This document shows positions 21,480 to 30,625 of a stretch of DNA of 64,000 nt, piece by piece (the first letter of the stretch is position 1; each line of letters opens with the position of its first letter). Under the pieces are notes generated by a model. That model made no database searches, had not been told where the DNA came from, and saw nothing but the letters and a program-made list of their open reading frames with translations. This DNA is from Metapseudomonas sp043392685. GTDB taxonomy: Bacteria; Pseudomonadota; Gammaproteobacteria; Pseudomonadales; Pseudomonadaceae. The translations under genes were made by a program, and so were the position numbers. The DNA is taken from the NCBI GenBank assembly GCA_043392685.1, contig JBHZGM010000018.1. One strand, 5' to 3'.

Positions 21480-22148
21480 GTGCCCGTCCTGAATCGCTTT
21501 TTTCGTCCCGTCCTTGTTGCCGCCTGCGTGGCCGCACTGGCCGGTTGTGCCGCCCAGTCGCTGTCGTCGAAGCTGCGGGCGGGGCCTGAGCGGGTCGAGC
21601 TGAATGGTGTTCCCTTCTTCGCCCAGAACGCCTACCAGAGTGCACCGGCTTCGCTGGCCGCCCTGCTGACCCAGCAGGGGGACGAGGTGACGCCGGGCAT
21701 GGTCGAGAAGGAGTTGCAGCTGCCGCAGAAGGAGGCATCCCTGCGCGAAGGGCTGGCGGCGACCGCGCGTCAGCACGGCCTGATCGTCTATCCGCTGGGC
21801 AACCGGCTGGATGACCTGCTGGAGCAGGTTTCCGCCGGCAATCCGGTGCTGGTGCACCTGCGTGAAGGCTTCGGCTGGATGCCCTCGTGGCGCTATGCAT
21901 TGCTGGTCGGCTACGACCGCACCAACCAGCAGGTGCTGCTGCGTCAGGGCCATAAGCGTCGCGCGGTGATGAGCTTCAGGGAGTTCGAGGCGGATTGGAC
22001 GGAGGCGGACCATTGGGCGGTGCTGGTGCAGGCGCCGAATCAATTGCCGGCGTCGGTGGAGCGGGCGCGTTGGCTGAAGGCGGCGGATGAGCTCGCGGCG
22101 GCGGGCCAGGTCAACGCCGCGAAAATGGCGCGCCTGCAGATGCCTTGA
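21480..22148 (+). CDS. C39-like peptidase-fold lipoprotein
   Basis: A 222-residue protein starting at GTG 21480. It has a lipoprotein signal (FFRPVLVAACVAALAGC). The mature part resembles a papain-like C39 fold (VPFFAQNAYQSAPASLAALLTQQG; later WRYALLVGYD). The position where C39 peptidases have the catalytic Cys reads QSAPASLAALL here, so the nucleophile appears replaced by Ala/Ser. It may be a non-catalytic or divergent member. Confidence 0.7.
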   Translation: MPVLNRFFRPVLVAACVAALAGCAAQSLSSKLRAGPERVELNGVPFFAQNAYQSAPASLAALLTQQGDEVTPGMVEKELQLPQKEASLREGLAATARQHGLIVYPLGNRLDDLLEQVSAGNPVLVHLREGFGWMPSWRYALLVGYDRTNQQVLLRQGHKRRAVMSFREFEADWTEADHWAVLVQAPNQLPASVERARWLKAADELAAAGQVNAAKMARLQMP

Positions 22149-22168
22149 GCAAGTTATTGGCGAAATGA

Positions 22169-22195
22169 AAAACGGCGCCCTGGGGCGCCGTTTTC
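22169..22195. terminator. Bidirectional terminator
   Basis: ACGGCGCC paired with GGCGCCGT around a short loop, flanked by A and T runs. It separates the convergent C39-like and oxidase genes. Confidence 0.88.
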
Positions 22196-22207
22196 GTTGC
22201 GGGCGGA

Positions 22208-23491
22208 TCAGACGCCCAGCTTGTCACGCATGGTGTAGTACCAGGCGCCCATCGCAGTGAAGGGTACGCGGAACATGCGGCCACCCGGGAAGGGGTAGTG
22301 TGGCAGGCTGGCAAAGGCGTCGAAGCGCTCGGCCTGGCCGCGCAGGGTTTCGGCGATCACCTTGCCCGCGATGTGGGTGTAGGTCACGCCGTGGCCGCTA
22401 CAGCCCTGGGAGTAGTAGATGTTGTCGCCGATCCGGCCGACCTGGGGCAGGCGCGACAGGGTCAGCAGGAAGTTGCCGGTCCAGGCGAAGTCGATCTTCA
22501 CGTTCTTCAGCTGCGGGAAGGTCTTCAGCATCTTCGGGCGGATGATGGCTTCGATGTTCGCCGGGTCGCGAGCACCGTAGACCACGCCGCCGCCGTAGAT
22601 CAGGCGCTTGTCGCCGGAGAGGCGGTAGTAGTCCAGCAGATAGTTGCAGTCCTCGACGCAGTAGTCCTGCGGCAACAGGCTCTTGGCCAGTTCATCGGAC
22701 AGCGGCTCGGTGGTGATCACCTGGGTGCCGCACGGCATGGACTTGCTGGCCAGCTCCGGAACCAGGTTGCCCAGGTAGGCATTGCCGGCCACAACCACGA
22801 ACTTGGCCTTCACGCGGCCTTTCGGGGTGTGCACCACCGGGTTGGCGCCGCGCTCGATACGGGTCGCAGGGCTCTGCTCGTGGATCAGGCCGCCGAGGGA
22901 TTCCACAGCCGCGGCTTCACCCAGGGCCAGATTGAGCGGATGGATGTGACCACCGCTCATGTCCAGCATGCCGCCGATATAGTTGTCGGTGGCGACGACT
23001 TCACGGATGCGCTTGGCGTCCAGCAGTTCCAGCTGGTTGTGGCCGAAGCGTTCCCAGAGCTTCTTCTGGGCTTCCAGGTGACCCATCTGCTTCTTGGTGA
23101 AGGCTGCGAATACACCGCCGTCCTTCAGGTCGCACTGGATGTTGTACTTCTTGATGCGGTCGCGAATGATGCGGCCGCCTTCGAAGGCCATGTCGGCCAT
23201 CAGCCTGGCGTTCTTCGGATTCGCGGTGCGCTCGATAGCATCGATGTCGCGGCTGTAGCTGTTGACGATCTGGCCGCCGTTGCGACCTGACGCGCCGAAG
23301 CCCACCTTGGCGGCTTCAAGTACGGTGACCTTGAAGCCACTCTCCAGAAGGAAGAGGGCCGTGGAGAGGCCGGTATAGCCTGCGCCGATGATGCAGACGT
23401 CGGTTTCGGTCTCACCTTGCAGTTCGGGGCGTGCCGGCGCCGGGTTGGCCGAGAACGCGTAATAGGACTGGGGGTAGGGAGTGTGCGTCAT
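22208..23491 (-). CDS. FAD-dependent oxidase, PuuB-like (DAO family)
   Basis: A 427-residue D-amino-acid-oxidase-fold flavoprotein. The Rossmann motif is at residues 31-40 (DVCIIGAGYTGLSTALFL). GRNGGQIVNSYSRD and the C-terminal SQGCSGHGVTYTHIAGK resemble gamma-glutamylputrescine oxidase and related amine oxidases. Likely role is oxidation of a polyamine conjugate or similar amine. No other polyamine genes flank it, so the substrate is open. Confidence 0.85.
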   Translation of the reverse strand: MTHTPYPQSYYAFSANPAPARPELQGETETDVCIIGAGYTGLSTALFLLESGFKVTVLEAAKVGFGASGRNGGQIVNSYSRDIDAIERTANPKNARLMADMAFEGGRIIRDRIKKYNIQCDLKDGGVFAAFTKKQMGHLEAQKKLWERFGHNQLELLDAKRIREVVATDNYIGGMLDMSGGHIHPLNLALGEAAAVESLGGLIHEQSPATRIERGANPVVHTPKGRVKAKFVVVAGNAYLGNLVPELASKSMPCGTQVITTEPLSDELAKSLLPQDYCVEDCNYLLDYYRLSGDKRLIYGGGVVYGARDPANIEAIIRPKMLKTFPQLKNVKIDFAWTGNFLLTLSRLPQVGRIGDNIYYSQGCSGHGVTYTHIAGKVIAETLRGQAERFDAFASLPHYPFPGGRMFRVPFTAMGAWYYTMRDKLGV

Positions 23492-23634
23492 AATGAAATC
23501 TCTGTTTTTTATTTTTTACAGATGAGATGATGCTACCTGACTTGAAACGGGTCGGCTAGTGCCTGTGCAAAATATTCAACGAGGCGATGAACAGTAAAAA
23601 ATCCACTTTTTCAGAGAGTTAGCGAAAAAAGGTG

Positions 23635-23662
23635 TTGACAGGGAAAAGTTAGTCCGTAGAAT
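23635..23662 (+). promoter_or_regulatory. Sigma-70 promoter of tRNA-Val
   Basis: TTGACA (23635-23640) and TAGAAT (23657-23662) are separated by 16 bp and lie just upstream of tRNA-Val. Confidence 0.8.
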
Positions 23663-23675
23663 GCGCACCCATCGA

Positions 23676-23752
23676 AGGCACATAGCTCAGTTGGTTAGAG
23701 CACCACCTTGACATGGTGGGGGTCGTTGGTTCGAGTCCAATTGTGCCTACCA
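23676..23752 (+). tRNA. tRNA-Val (GAC)
   Basis: A 77-nt cloverleaf including encoded CCA. Acceptor AGGCACA pairs with TGTGCCT; the anticodon stem CCACC/GGTGG encloses TTGACAT with anticodon GAC; the T arm contains GGTTCGAGTCC. Confidence 0.97.
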
Positions 23753-23759
23753 AATTCGA

Positions 23760-23790
23760 TAAAAAAGGGTCACTCAGGTGGCCCTTTTTT
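23760..23790 (+). terminator. Terminator after tRNA-Val
   Basis: AAAAAAGGGTCAC and GTGGCCCTTTTTT form the stem around TCAG, 8 bp after the tRNA CCA end. Confidence 0.88.
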
Positions 23791-23883
23791 ATTGGGCGCT
23801 TGTCGGGTCTCCGGCTTTCTGCAAGCATCCCGCTCTTCATTACCTCCAGTGACTCTGGTTCGGTCATGGTTGGCCCCAAGGCT

Positions 23884-23902
23884 CCTGCCACCGTATGGCA
23901 GG
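23884..23902 (+). promoter_or_regulatory. tRNA-Thr anticodon-arm-like hairpin in the thrS leader
   Basis: CCTGCCA-CCGTA-TGGCAGG forms a stem. If drawn with a 7-nt loop (ACCGUAU), the triplet at anticodon positions is CGU, a threonine anticodon, 78 nt upstream of the thrS ATG. E. coli ThrRS represses its own translation by binding an anticodon-like hairpin in the thrS leader. The same logic is proposed here by inference. Confidence 0.45.
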
Positions 23903-23980
23903 CATACCACCGAATCGCGTACTGGCTCATCCCAACCCATGTGGCCTTTGGTAGAGGTCACCACTAGGAGAGGAGGCGCC

Positions 23981-25903
23981 ATGCCCATCATCACTCTTCC
24001 TGACGGCAGTCAGCGTACTTTCGATAATCCCGTTACCGTGCTCGAGGTGGCCCAGTCCATCGGTGCGGGCCTGGCCAAGGCAACTCTGGCTGGCAAGGTC
24101 AACGGCAAGCAGGTGGATGCCTGCGATCTGATCGAAACCGACGCTACCCTGCAAATCATCACGCCGAAGGACGAGGAGGGGCTGGAGATCATCCGCCACT
24201 CCTGCGCGCACCTGGTTGGCCACGCCGTCAAGCAGCTCTATCCGACTGCCCGGATGGTGATCGGTCCGGTGATCGAGGAGGGCTTCTACTACGACATCGC
24301 CTTCGAGCGCCCCTTCACTCCTGAAGATATGGCGGCGATCGAAAAGCGCATGGCTGAGCTGATCGACAAGGACTACGACGTCATCAAGAAGATGACTCCG
24401 CGTGCCGAGGTTATCGAGTTGTTCAAGGCTCGCGGTGAGGAATACAAGCTGCGCTTGATCGACGACATGCCGGACGAAACGGCCATGGGCCTGTACTTCC
24501 ACGAGGAGTACGTGGACATGTGTCGCGGCCCGCACGTGCCGAACACCCGCTTCCTGAAAGCCTTCAAACTGACCAAGATTTCCGGTGCCTACTGGCGCGG
24601 CGACTCGAAGAACGAGCAGCTGCAGCGTATCTATGGCACTGCCTGGGCCGACAAGAAGCAGCTGGCGGCCTATGTCCAGCGCATTGAAGAAGCTGAAAAG
24701 CGTGACCACCGCCGCATCGGCAAGCAGCTGGATCTGTTCCATCTGCAGGAAGAGGCGCCGGGCATGGTGTTCTGGCATCCGGCTGGCTGGACTGTCTATC
24801 AGGTGCTGGAGCAGTACATGCGCAAGGTGCAGCGCGATCACGGTTATGTGGAAGTGCGCACCCCGCAGGTGGTCGACCGAATCCTCTGGGAGCGTTCGGG
24901 GCACTGGTCCAACTACGCGGAAAACATGTTCACCACTGCGTCGGAAAGTCGCGACTACGCGGTCAAGCCGATGAACTGCCCGTGCCACGTGCAGATCTTC
25001 AACCAGGGCCTGAAGTCCTATCGTGACCTGCCGCTGCGTTTGGCCGAATTCGGTGCCTGTCACCGTAACGAGCCGTCCGGCGCGCTGCACGGCATCATGC
25101 GCGTGCGTGGTTTCACCCAGGACGACGCCCACATCTTCTGCACCGAAGATCAGGTAAAGAAGGAGGCGGCCGATTTCATCAAGCTGACCCTTCAGGTCTA
25201 CAAGGACTTCGGCTTCTCTGACATTTCCATGAAGCTGTCCACTCGTCCGGCAAAGCGTGTGGGTTCCGACGAGCTGTGGGATCGCGCTGAAGGTGCTCTG
25301 GCTGATGCGCTGAACGAGTCCGGTCTGTCCTGGGAATACCAGCCGGGGGAGGGTGCTTTCTATGGCCCGAAGATCGAGTTCACCCTGAAGGACTGCCTCG
25401 GTCGTAACTGGCAGTGCGGCACCCTGCAGTACGATCCGAACCTGCCAGAGCGCCTGGATGCCAGCTATATCGCCGAAGATAACAACCGTAAGCGCCCGGT
25501 CATGTTGCACCGCGCGATTCTCGGTTCCTTCGAGCGCTTCATCGGCATGCTGATCGAGCATTACGCTGGATCGTTCCCGGCCTGGCTGGCGCCGACCCAG
25601 GCGGTGATCATGAACATCACTGACAAGCAGGCCGATTTCGCCGTCGAAGTGGAGAAGGCCCTCAACGAAAGCGGTTTCCGTGCCAAGTCCGACTTGAGAA
25701 ACGAAAAAATCGGCTTTAAAATCCGCGAGCATACTTTGCTCAAGGTTCCCTATCTCTTGGTTATTGGAGACCGGGAAGTTGAGACTCGATCCGTTGCTGT
25801 GCGTACCCGTGAGGGTGTCGACCTGGGTTCCATGCCCTTCGAAAGCTTCTCTGAGTTGCTCGCACAAGCGGTTTCCCGGCGTGGTCGCCAAGAATTGGAG
25901 TAA
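23981..25903 (+). CDS. thrS: Threonyl-tRNA synthetase
   Basis: A 640-residue class II synthetase. Domains: TGS (1-61), editing/second additional domain (about 63-240; HSCAHLVGHAVKQLYP), catalytic core (about 243-535) and anticodon-binding domain (about 536-640). The zinc ligands Cys in MNCPCHVQ, His in DDAHIFC and His in PVMLHRAILGS are present. ATG 23981 has AGGAGG upstream. First gene of the translation operon; its long leader (23791-23980) may be autoregulatory. Confidence 0.98.
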   Translation: MPIITLPDGSQRTFDNPVTVLEVAQSIGAGLAKATLAGKVNGKQVDACDLIETDATLQIITPKDEEGLEIIRHSCAHLVGHAVKQLYPTARMVIGPVIEEGFYYDIAFERPFTPEDMAAIEKRMAELIDKDYDVIKKMTPRAEVIELFKARGEEYKLRLIDDMPDETAMGLYFHEEYVDMCRGPHVPNTRFLKAFKLTKISGAYWRGDSKNEQLQRIYGTAWADKKQLAAYVQRIEEAEKRDHRRIGKQLDLFHLQEEAPGMVFWHPAGWTVYQVLEQYMRKVQRDHGYVEVRTPQVVDRILWERSGHWSNYAENMFTTASESRDYAVKPMNCPCHVQIFNQGLKSYRDLPLRLAEFGACHRNEPSGALHGIMRVRGFTQDDAHIFCTEDQVKKEAADFIKLTLQVYKDFGFSDISMKLSTRPAKRVGSDELWDRAEGALADALNESGLSWEYQPGEGAFYGPKIEFTLKDCLGRNWQCGTLQYDPNLPERLDASYIAEDNNRKRPVMLHRAILGSFERFIGMLIEHYAGSFPAWLAPTQAVIMNITDKQADFAVEVEKALNESGFRAKSDLRNEKIGFKIREHTLLKVPYLLVIGDREVETRSVAVRTREGVDLGSMPFESFSELLAQAVSRRGRQELE

Positions 25904-25908
25904 TCACT

Positions 25909-26454
25909 ATTAAGCGTGAAATGAGACAAGACAAGCGGACTCAACCGAAAGCCCCGATCAACGAGAACATTACGGCTCGCGAGGTGCGGTTGATTGGTGC
26001 TGACGGCCAGCAGATTGGCGTCGTCTCGATTGATGAAGCGCTTCGCGCTGCTGAAGAAGCGAAGCTGGATCTGGTAGAGATCTCTGCCGATGCCGTGCCA
26101 CCTGTTTGCCGGATCATGGATTACGGCAAGCACCTCTTCGAGAAGAAGAAGCAGGCCGCTGCGGCGAAGAAGAACCAGCACCAGCAGCAGATTAAAGAAA
26201 TCAAGTTTCGTCCAGGGACGGAAGAAGGGGATTACCAGGTAAAACTACGCAACCTGGTACGTTTCCTTAATGATGGGGACAAGGCCAAGGTATCCCTGCG
26301 ATTCCGCGGCCGTGAGATGGCTCACCAGGAGCTGGGTATGGAGCTGTTGAAGCGGGTCGAAGCCGACCTCGCCGAATACGGCACCGTAGAACAGCATCCT
26401 AAGCTGGAAGGACGCCAGCTGATGATGGTCATCGCTCCCAAAAAGCGAAAATAA
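25909..26454 (+). CDS. infC: Translation initiation factor IF-3 (non-AUG start)
   Basis: IF-3 binds the 30S subunit and checks start-codon pairing. The N-terminal domain (RLIGADGQQIGVVSIDEAL) and C-terminal domain (EIKFRPGTEEGDYQVKLRNLVRFL) are complete. The frame is open before the first ATG (25921). ATT at 25909 is 8 nt after the GGAG that ends thrS, ideal spacing, giving 181 residues. ATC at 25903, overlapping the thrS stop, would give 183 but is only 2 nt from GGAG. A rare start fits IF-3 autoregulation as in E. coli. Confidence 0.93.
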   Translation: MKREMRQDKRTQPKAPINENITAREVRLIGADGQQIGVVSIDEALRAAEEAKLDLVEISADAVPPVCRIMDYGKHLFEKKKQAAAAKKNQHQQQIKEIKFRPGTEEGDYQVKLRNLVRFLNDGDKAKVSLRFRGREMAHQELGMELLKRVEADLAEYGTVEQHPKLEGRQLMMVIAPKKRK

Positions 26455-26515
26455 CCCCCAGGGCACTGGCAGGCCTTGCGGTTATGTTTATTGATTGAAT
26501 GCGGAGTATCCGAAC

Positions 26516-26710
26516 ATGCCAAAAATGAAAACCAAGAGCGGTGCTGCGAAGCGCTTCAAGAAGACCGCTTCCGGCTTCAAGCACAAGCACGCTTTCAAGA
26601 GCCACATCCTGACCAAGATGACTACCAAGCGTAAGCGTCAGCTGCGCGGCTGCACCCTGGTGCACCCGTCTGACGTACGTAAAGTAGAGCGCATGCTGCG
26701 CGTTCGTTAA
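26516..26710 (+). CDS. rpmI: 50S ribosomal protein L35
   Basis: A 64-residue basic protein, MPKMKTKSGAAKRFKKTASG, of standard length. It lies 61 bp after infC and 28 bp before rplT. In many bacteria L20 represses this pair by binding the transcript upstream of rpmI. Confidence 0.98.
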   Translation: MPKMKTKSGAAKRFKKTASGFKHKHAFKSHILTKMTTKRKRQLRGCTLVHPSDVRKVERMLRVR

Positions 26711-26738
26711 TCGGTCAAGATTCTAGAGGAAATTACTC

Positions 26739-27095
26739 ATGGCTCGTGTTAAGCGTGGCGTCATCGCTCGTGCTCGTCACAAGAAAATTCTGAAACTCGC
26801 CAAAGGCTACTATGGCGCACGCAGCCGCGTGTTCCGCGTTGCCAAGCAGGCGGTGATCAAGGCTGGCCAATACGCCTACCGTGACCGTCGTCAGCGCAAG
26901 CGTCAGTTCCGCGCTCTGTGGATCGCTCGTATCAACGCCGGTGCTCGTCAGAACGGTCTGTCCTACAGCCGTCTGATCGCTGGCCTGAAAAAAGCGGCCA
27001 TCGAGATCGACCGTAAGGTTCTGGCCGACCTGGCAGTGAACGAAAAAGCGGCGTTTGCTGCGATTGTCGAGAAAGCTAAGGCCGTTCTGGCTTAA
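26739..27095 (+). CDS. rplT: 50S ribosomal protein L20
   Basis: A 118-residue L20 (MARVKRGVIARARHKKILKL) with the basic N-terminal rRNA-binding extension and globular C-terminal domain. AGAGGA lies upstream of the ATG. Likely operon autoregulator. Confidence 0.98.
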   Translation: MARVKRGVIARARHKKILKLAKGYYGARSRVFRVAKQAVIKAGQYAYRDRRQRKRQFRALWIARINAGARQNGLSYSRLIAGLKKAAIEIDRKVLADLAVNEKAAFAAIVEKAKAVLA

Positions 27096-27107
27096 GTCCC
27101 CGACAAT

Positions 27108-27169
27108 CACCGGGTTCACCCGGTGCTGAACGTCACCGATAGGGGAAGGGCCTTGCGCTCTTCCCCTAT
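27108..27169 (+). promoter_or_regulatory. Two hairpins in the rplT-pheS gap
   Basis: Hairpin one is CACCGGG-TTCA-CCCGGTG (27108-27125). Hairpin two pairs ATAGGGGAAG with CTTCCCCTAT (27139-27169) and is followed by a short T-rich stretch 20 bp before pheS. Together they could attenuate pheST. I found no convincing Phe-rich leader peptide. Confidence 0.55.
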
Positions 27170-27189
27170 TTCGTATCTGGAGTCAGTAA

Positions 27190-28206
27190 ATGGAAAATCT
27201 GGATGCGCTGGTCTCTCAAGCGCTTGAGGCCGTGCAACAAACCGAAGACGTGAGCGCCCTGGAGCAGATTCGCGTTCACTACCTTGGCAAGAAAGGCGAA
27301 CTGACCCAGGTGATGAAGACCCTGGGCGACCTGCCGGCTGAGGAGCGTCCCAAGGTCGGCGCACTGATCAACGCCGCCAAGGAGCGCGTTCAGGACGCCT
27401 TGAGTATCCGCAAAGAGTCGCTTGAGCAGGCTGCCCTGACCGCCAAGCTCGCGGCCGAGCGTATCGATGTGACCCTGCCGGGCCGTGGCCAGGCCTCCGG
27501 TGGCCTGCATCCGGTTACCCGTACTCTTGAGCGCGTCGAGCAGTTCTTCACCCGGATTGGCTACGGCATTGCCGAAGGCCCCGAAGTCGAAGACGACTAC
27601 CACAACTTCGAAGCGCTCAACATTCCCGGCCACCACCCGGCCCGGGCAATGCACGACACCTTCTACTTCAATGCGAACATGCTGCTGCGTACCCATACCT
27701 CCCCGGTACAGGTGCGCACCATGGAGTCCCAGCAGCCGCCGATCCGCATCGTATGCCCCGGCCGCGTATATCGCTGCGACTCAGATATTACCCACTCGCC
27801 GATGTTCCACCAGGTCGAAGGCCTACTGGTGGATGAAGGCATCAGCTTTGCCGACCTCAAGGGCACCATCGAAGAGTTCCTGCGCGTGTTCTTCGAGAAG
27901 GACCTCGGCGTGCGCTTCCGTCCCTCCTTCTTCCCCTTCACCGAGCCGTCGGCCGAAGTCGACATGCAGTGCGTGATGTGCTCTGGCAAGGGCTGCCGCG
28001 TTTGCAAGCAGACCGGCTGGCTGGAAGTGATGGGTTGCGGCATGGTTCATCCGAACGTGTTGCGCATGTCCGGCATCGATCCGGAGAAATACCAGGGCTT
28101 CGCCTTCGGCATGGGCGTTGAGCGCTTGGCCATGCTGCGCTATGGCGTCAACGACTTGCGCCTGTTCTTCGACAACGACCTGCGCTTCCTCGCGCAATTC
28201 CGCTAG
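27190..28206 (+). CDS. pheS: Phenylalanyl-tRNA synthetase alpha subunit
   Basis: A 338-residue class II synthetase subunit. N-terminal coiled coil (about 1-90), then the catalytic core with YRCDSDITHSPMFHQVEG (motif 2 region) and GFAFGMGVERLAMLRYG (motif 3). It forms the alpha2-beta2 enzyme with PheT, 37 bp downstream. Confidence 0.98.
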   Translation: MENLDALVSQALEAVQQTEDVSALEQIRVHYLGKKGELTQVMKTLGDLPAEERPKVGALINAAKERVQDALSIRKESLEQAALTAKLAAERIDVTLPGRGQASGGLHPVTRTLERVEQFFTRIGYGIAEGPEVEDDYHNFEALNIPGHHPARAMHDTFYFNANMLLRTHTSPVQVRTMESQQPPIRIVCPGRVYRCDSDITHSPMFHQVEGLLVDEGISFADLKGTIEEFLRVFFEKDLGVRFRPSFFPFTEPSAEVDMQCVMCSGKGCRVCKQTGWLEVMGCGMVHPNVLRMSGIDPEKYQGFAFGMGVERLAMLRYGVNDLRLFFDNDLRFLAQFR

Positions 28207-28243
28207 GTCGTAGTGTCCGAAACGAATCCCTTAGGAGAGCAGG

Positions 28244-30622
28244 ATGAAATTCAGTGAACAATGGCTGCGGAGCTGGGTAAGCCCGCAGGTATCCCGCGAC
28301 GAGCTGGTGGCTCGTCTGTCCATGGCCGGCCTTGAGGTCGACAGCGTTACTCCGGTAGCGGGCGCCTTCAGTGGTGTGGTTGTGGGCGAGGTGCTGAGCA
28401 CCGAACAACACCCGGACGCGGACAAGCTGCGCGTCTGCCAGGTGAGCAATGGCAGCGAGACCCTCCAGGTTGTGTGCGGCGCGCCCAACGTGCGTCCCGG
28501 CCTGAAGATCCCCTTCGCCATGATCGGTGCCCAACTGCCGGGCGACTTCAAGATCAAGAAGGCCAAGCTGCGTGGCGTCGAATCCCACGGCATGCTGTGC
28601 TCGGCTTCTGAACTGCAGATCAGCGATGACCACGACGGCCTGATGGAACTGGAAGCGGACGCTCCGGTCGGACAGGACATCCGTGCCTACCTCGGCCTGG
28701 ATGACGTGATCATCGAGCTGGGCCTGACCCCTAACCGCGGCGACTGCCTGAGCCTGTCCGGCCTGGCTCGCGAAGTGGGGGCGCTCTACGCCGCTCCGGT
28801 CACCCGTCCGCAAGTCGCAGCTGTTGCGCCGGCCCACGACGAAGTACGCCCGGTTGAAGTGACCGCTCCGGCTGCCTGCCCGCGTTACCTTGGTCGTGTG
28901 ATCCGCAATGTCGACCTGTCCCGCCCGACCCCGCTGTGGATGGTCGAGTGCCTGCGTCGCTCCGACGTTCGCTCCATCGATGCTGCTGTCGACATCACCA
29001 ACTACGTGATGCTCGAGCTCGGTCAGCCCATGCACGCCTTCGACCTCGCCGAAATCAACGGTGGCATTCGCGTGCGCATGGCAGAAGAGGGCGAGAAACT
29101 CGTTCTGCTGGACGGCCAGGAAGTTTCCCTGCGCGCCGACACCCTGGTGATCGCCGACCATGACCGCGCCCTGGCCATCGCCGGTGTGATGGGGGGCGAG
29201 CACAGTGGCGTCAGTGACAAGACTCGCGACCTGTTCCTGGAAGCGGCCTTCTTCGACACCATCGCAGTCGCCGGCAAGGCTCGTTCCTATGGCCTGCACA
29301 CCGACTCCTCTCACCGCTTCGAGCGTGGTGTCGACTTCGAGCTGGCTCGTGAAGCCATGGAGCGTGCGACCGGCCTGCTGCTGGAAATCGTCGGTGGCGA
29401 AGCGGGTCCGATCATCGAAGTTGCCAGCCAGGACCACCTGCCGAAAGTCGCGCCGGTTACCCTGCGTGCCGAGCGTATCGCCCAGATGCTGGGCATGGAA
29501 ATGGACGCTGGCGAAGTCGAGCGTCTGCTTTCTGCACTGGACCTCAAGGCCACTGCCGAAGGTGCCGGACAGTGGCGCGTCGAAGTGCCGAGCCACCGCT
29601 TCGATATCAGCCTGGAAGTGGACCTGATCGAAGAGCTGGGCCGCCTCTACGGCTACAACCGTCTGCCGGTTCGTTACCCGCAAGCCCGCCTGGCGCCGCG
29701 TGCGCGCGCCGAAGGTGCGATCGAACTGCCGGCGCTGCGTCGCCTGCTGGTGGCCCGTGGTTTCCACGAAGCCATCACCTACAGCTTCATCGATCCGAAG
29801 CTGTTTGAACTGTTCAATCCGGGCGTGAAGCCGCTGATGCTGGCCAACCCCATCTCCGCCGATATGGCTGCCATGCGTTCTTCGCTGTGGCCGGGCCTGG
29901 TGAGTGCGCTGCGGCATAACCTCAACCGTCAGCAGTCCCGCGTTCGCCTATTCGAAAGTGGCTTGCGCTTCGTTGGCCAGCTTGAAGGCCTGAAGCAGGA
30001 GCCGATGCTGGCGGGCGTGCTCTGTGGTTCCCGTCTGCCGGAAGGTTGGGCCCACGGTCGCGACGCGGTCGACTTCTACGACGCTAAGGCTGATGTCGAA
30101 GCCGTTCTCGGCGCCGCTGGCGACCTGGGGGCCTTCAGCTTCGTGCCGGGCGAGCATCCAGCTCTGCATCCGGGCCAGACCGCCCGTATCGAAAGGGAAG
30201 GGCGCCTGGTTGGCTTCCTCGGTGCGCTGCACCCGGAGCTGGCCAAGACCCTGGATCTGGATCAGCCGGTCTACCTGTTCGAGCTGGTACTGGCCGAAGT
30301 GATGAAAGGCAAGCTGCCGAGCTTCAGCGAACTGTCGCGCTTCCCTGAAGTGCGTCGTGACCTGGCGCTGCTGGTGGATCGCGAGGTTCCGGCTGAGTCC
30401 GTGCTGGCCACCATCCGCGAAGCCGCTGGCGAGTGGATGACGGACCTCAGGCTATTTGACGTGTATCAGGGTAAAGGCATTGATCCGCTTAGAAAAAGCC
30501 TTGCCGTCGGCTTGACCTGGCAGCATCCATCGCGCACTCTTACTGACGATGAGGTGAACACCACAACGCAAAACATCGTCACCTCGCTGGAAGACAGGTT
30601 CAATGCCACGTTAAGGAAGTAG
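28244..30622 (+). CDS. pheT: Phenylalanyl-tRNA synthetase beta subunit
   Basis: A 792-residue subunit with N-terminal tRNA-binding OB fold (about 40-150), B3/B4 editing domain, B5 domains, a catalytic-like core and C-terminal ferredoxin-fold anticodon-binding domain (about 700-792; FSELSRFPEVRRDLALLVD). Start has AGGAGAGC upstream. It ends 3 bp before ihfA. Confidence 0.98.
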   Translation: MKFSEQWLRSWVSPQVSRDELVARLSMAGLEVDSVTPVAGAFSGVVVGEVLSTEQHPDADKLRVCQVSNGSETLQVVCGAPNVRPGLKIPFAMIGAQLPGDFKIKKAKLRGVESHGMLCSASELQISDDHDGLMELEADAPVGQDIRAYLGLDDVIIELGLTPNRGDCLSLSGLAREVGALYAAPVTRPQVAAVAPAHDEVRPVEVTAPAACPRYLGRVIRNVDLSRPTPLWMVECLRRSDVRSIDAAVDITNYVMLELGQPMHAFDLAEINGGIRVRMAEEGEKLVLLDGQEVSLRADTLVIADHDRALAIAGVMGGEHSGVSDKTRDLFLEAAFFDTIAVAGKARSYGLHTDSSHRFERGVDFELAREAMERATGLLLEIVGGEAGPIIEVASQDHLPKVAPVTLRAERIAQMLGMEMDAGEVERLLSALDLKATAEGAGQWRVEVPSHRFDISLEVDLIEELGRLYGYNRLPVRYPQARLAPRARAEGAIELPALRRLLVARGFHEAITYSFIDPKLFELFNPGVKPLMLANPISADMAAMRSSLWPGLVSALRHNLNRQQSRVRLFESGLRFVGQLEGLKQEPMLAGVLCGSRLPEGWAHGRDAVDFYDAKADVEAVLGAAGDLGAFSFVPGEHPALHPGQTARIEREGRLVGFLGALHPELAKTLDLDQPVYLFELVLAEVMKGKLPSFSELSRFPEVRRDLALLVDREVPAESVLATIREAAGEWMTDLRLFDVYQGKGIDPLRKSLAVGLTWQHPSRTLTDDEVNTTTQNIVTSLEDRFNATLRK

Positions 30623-30625
30623 CGT

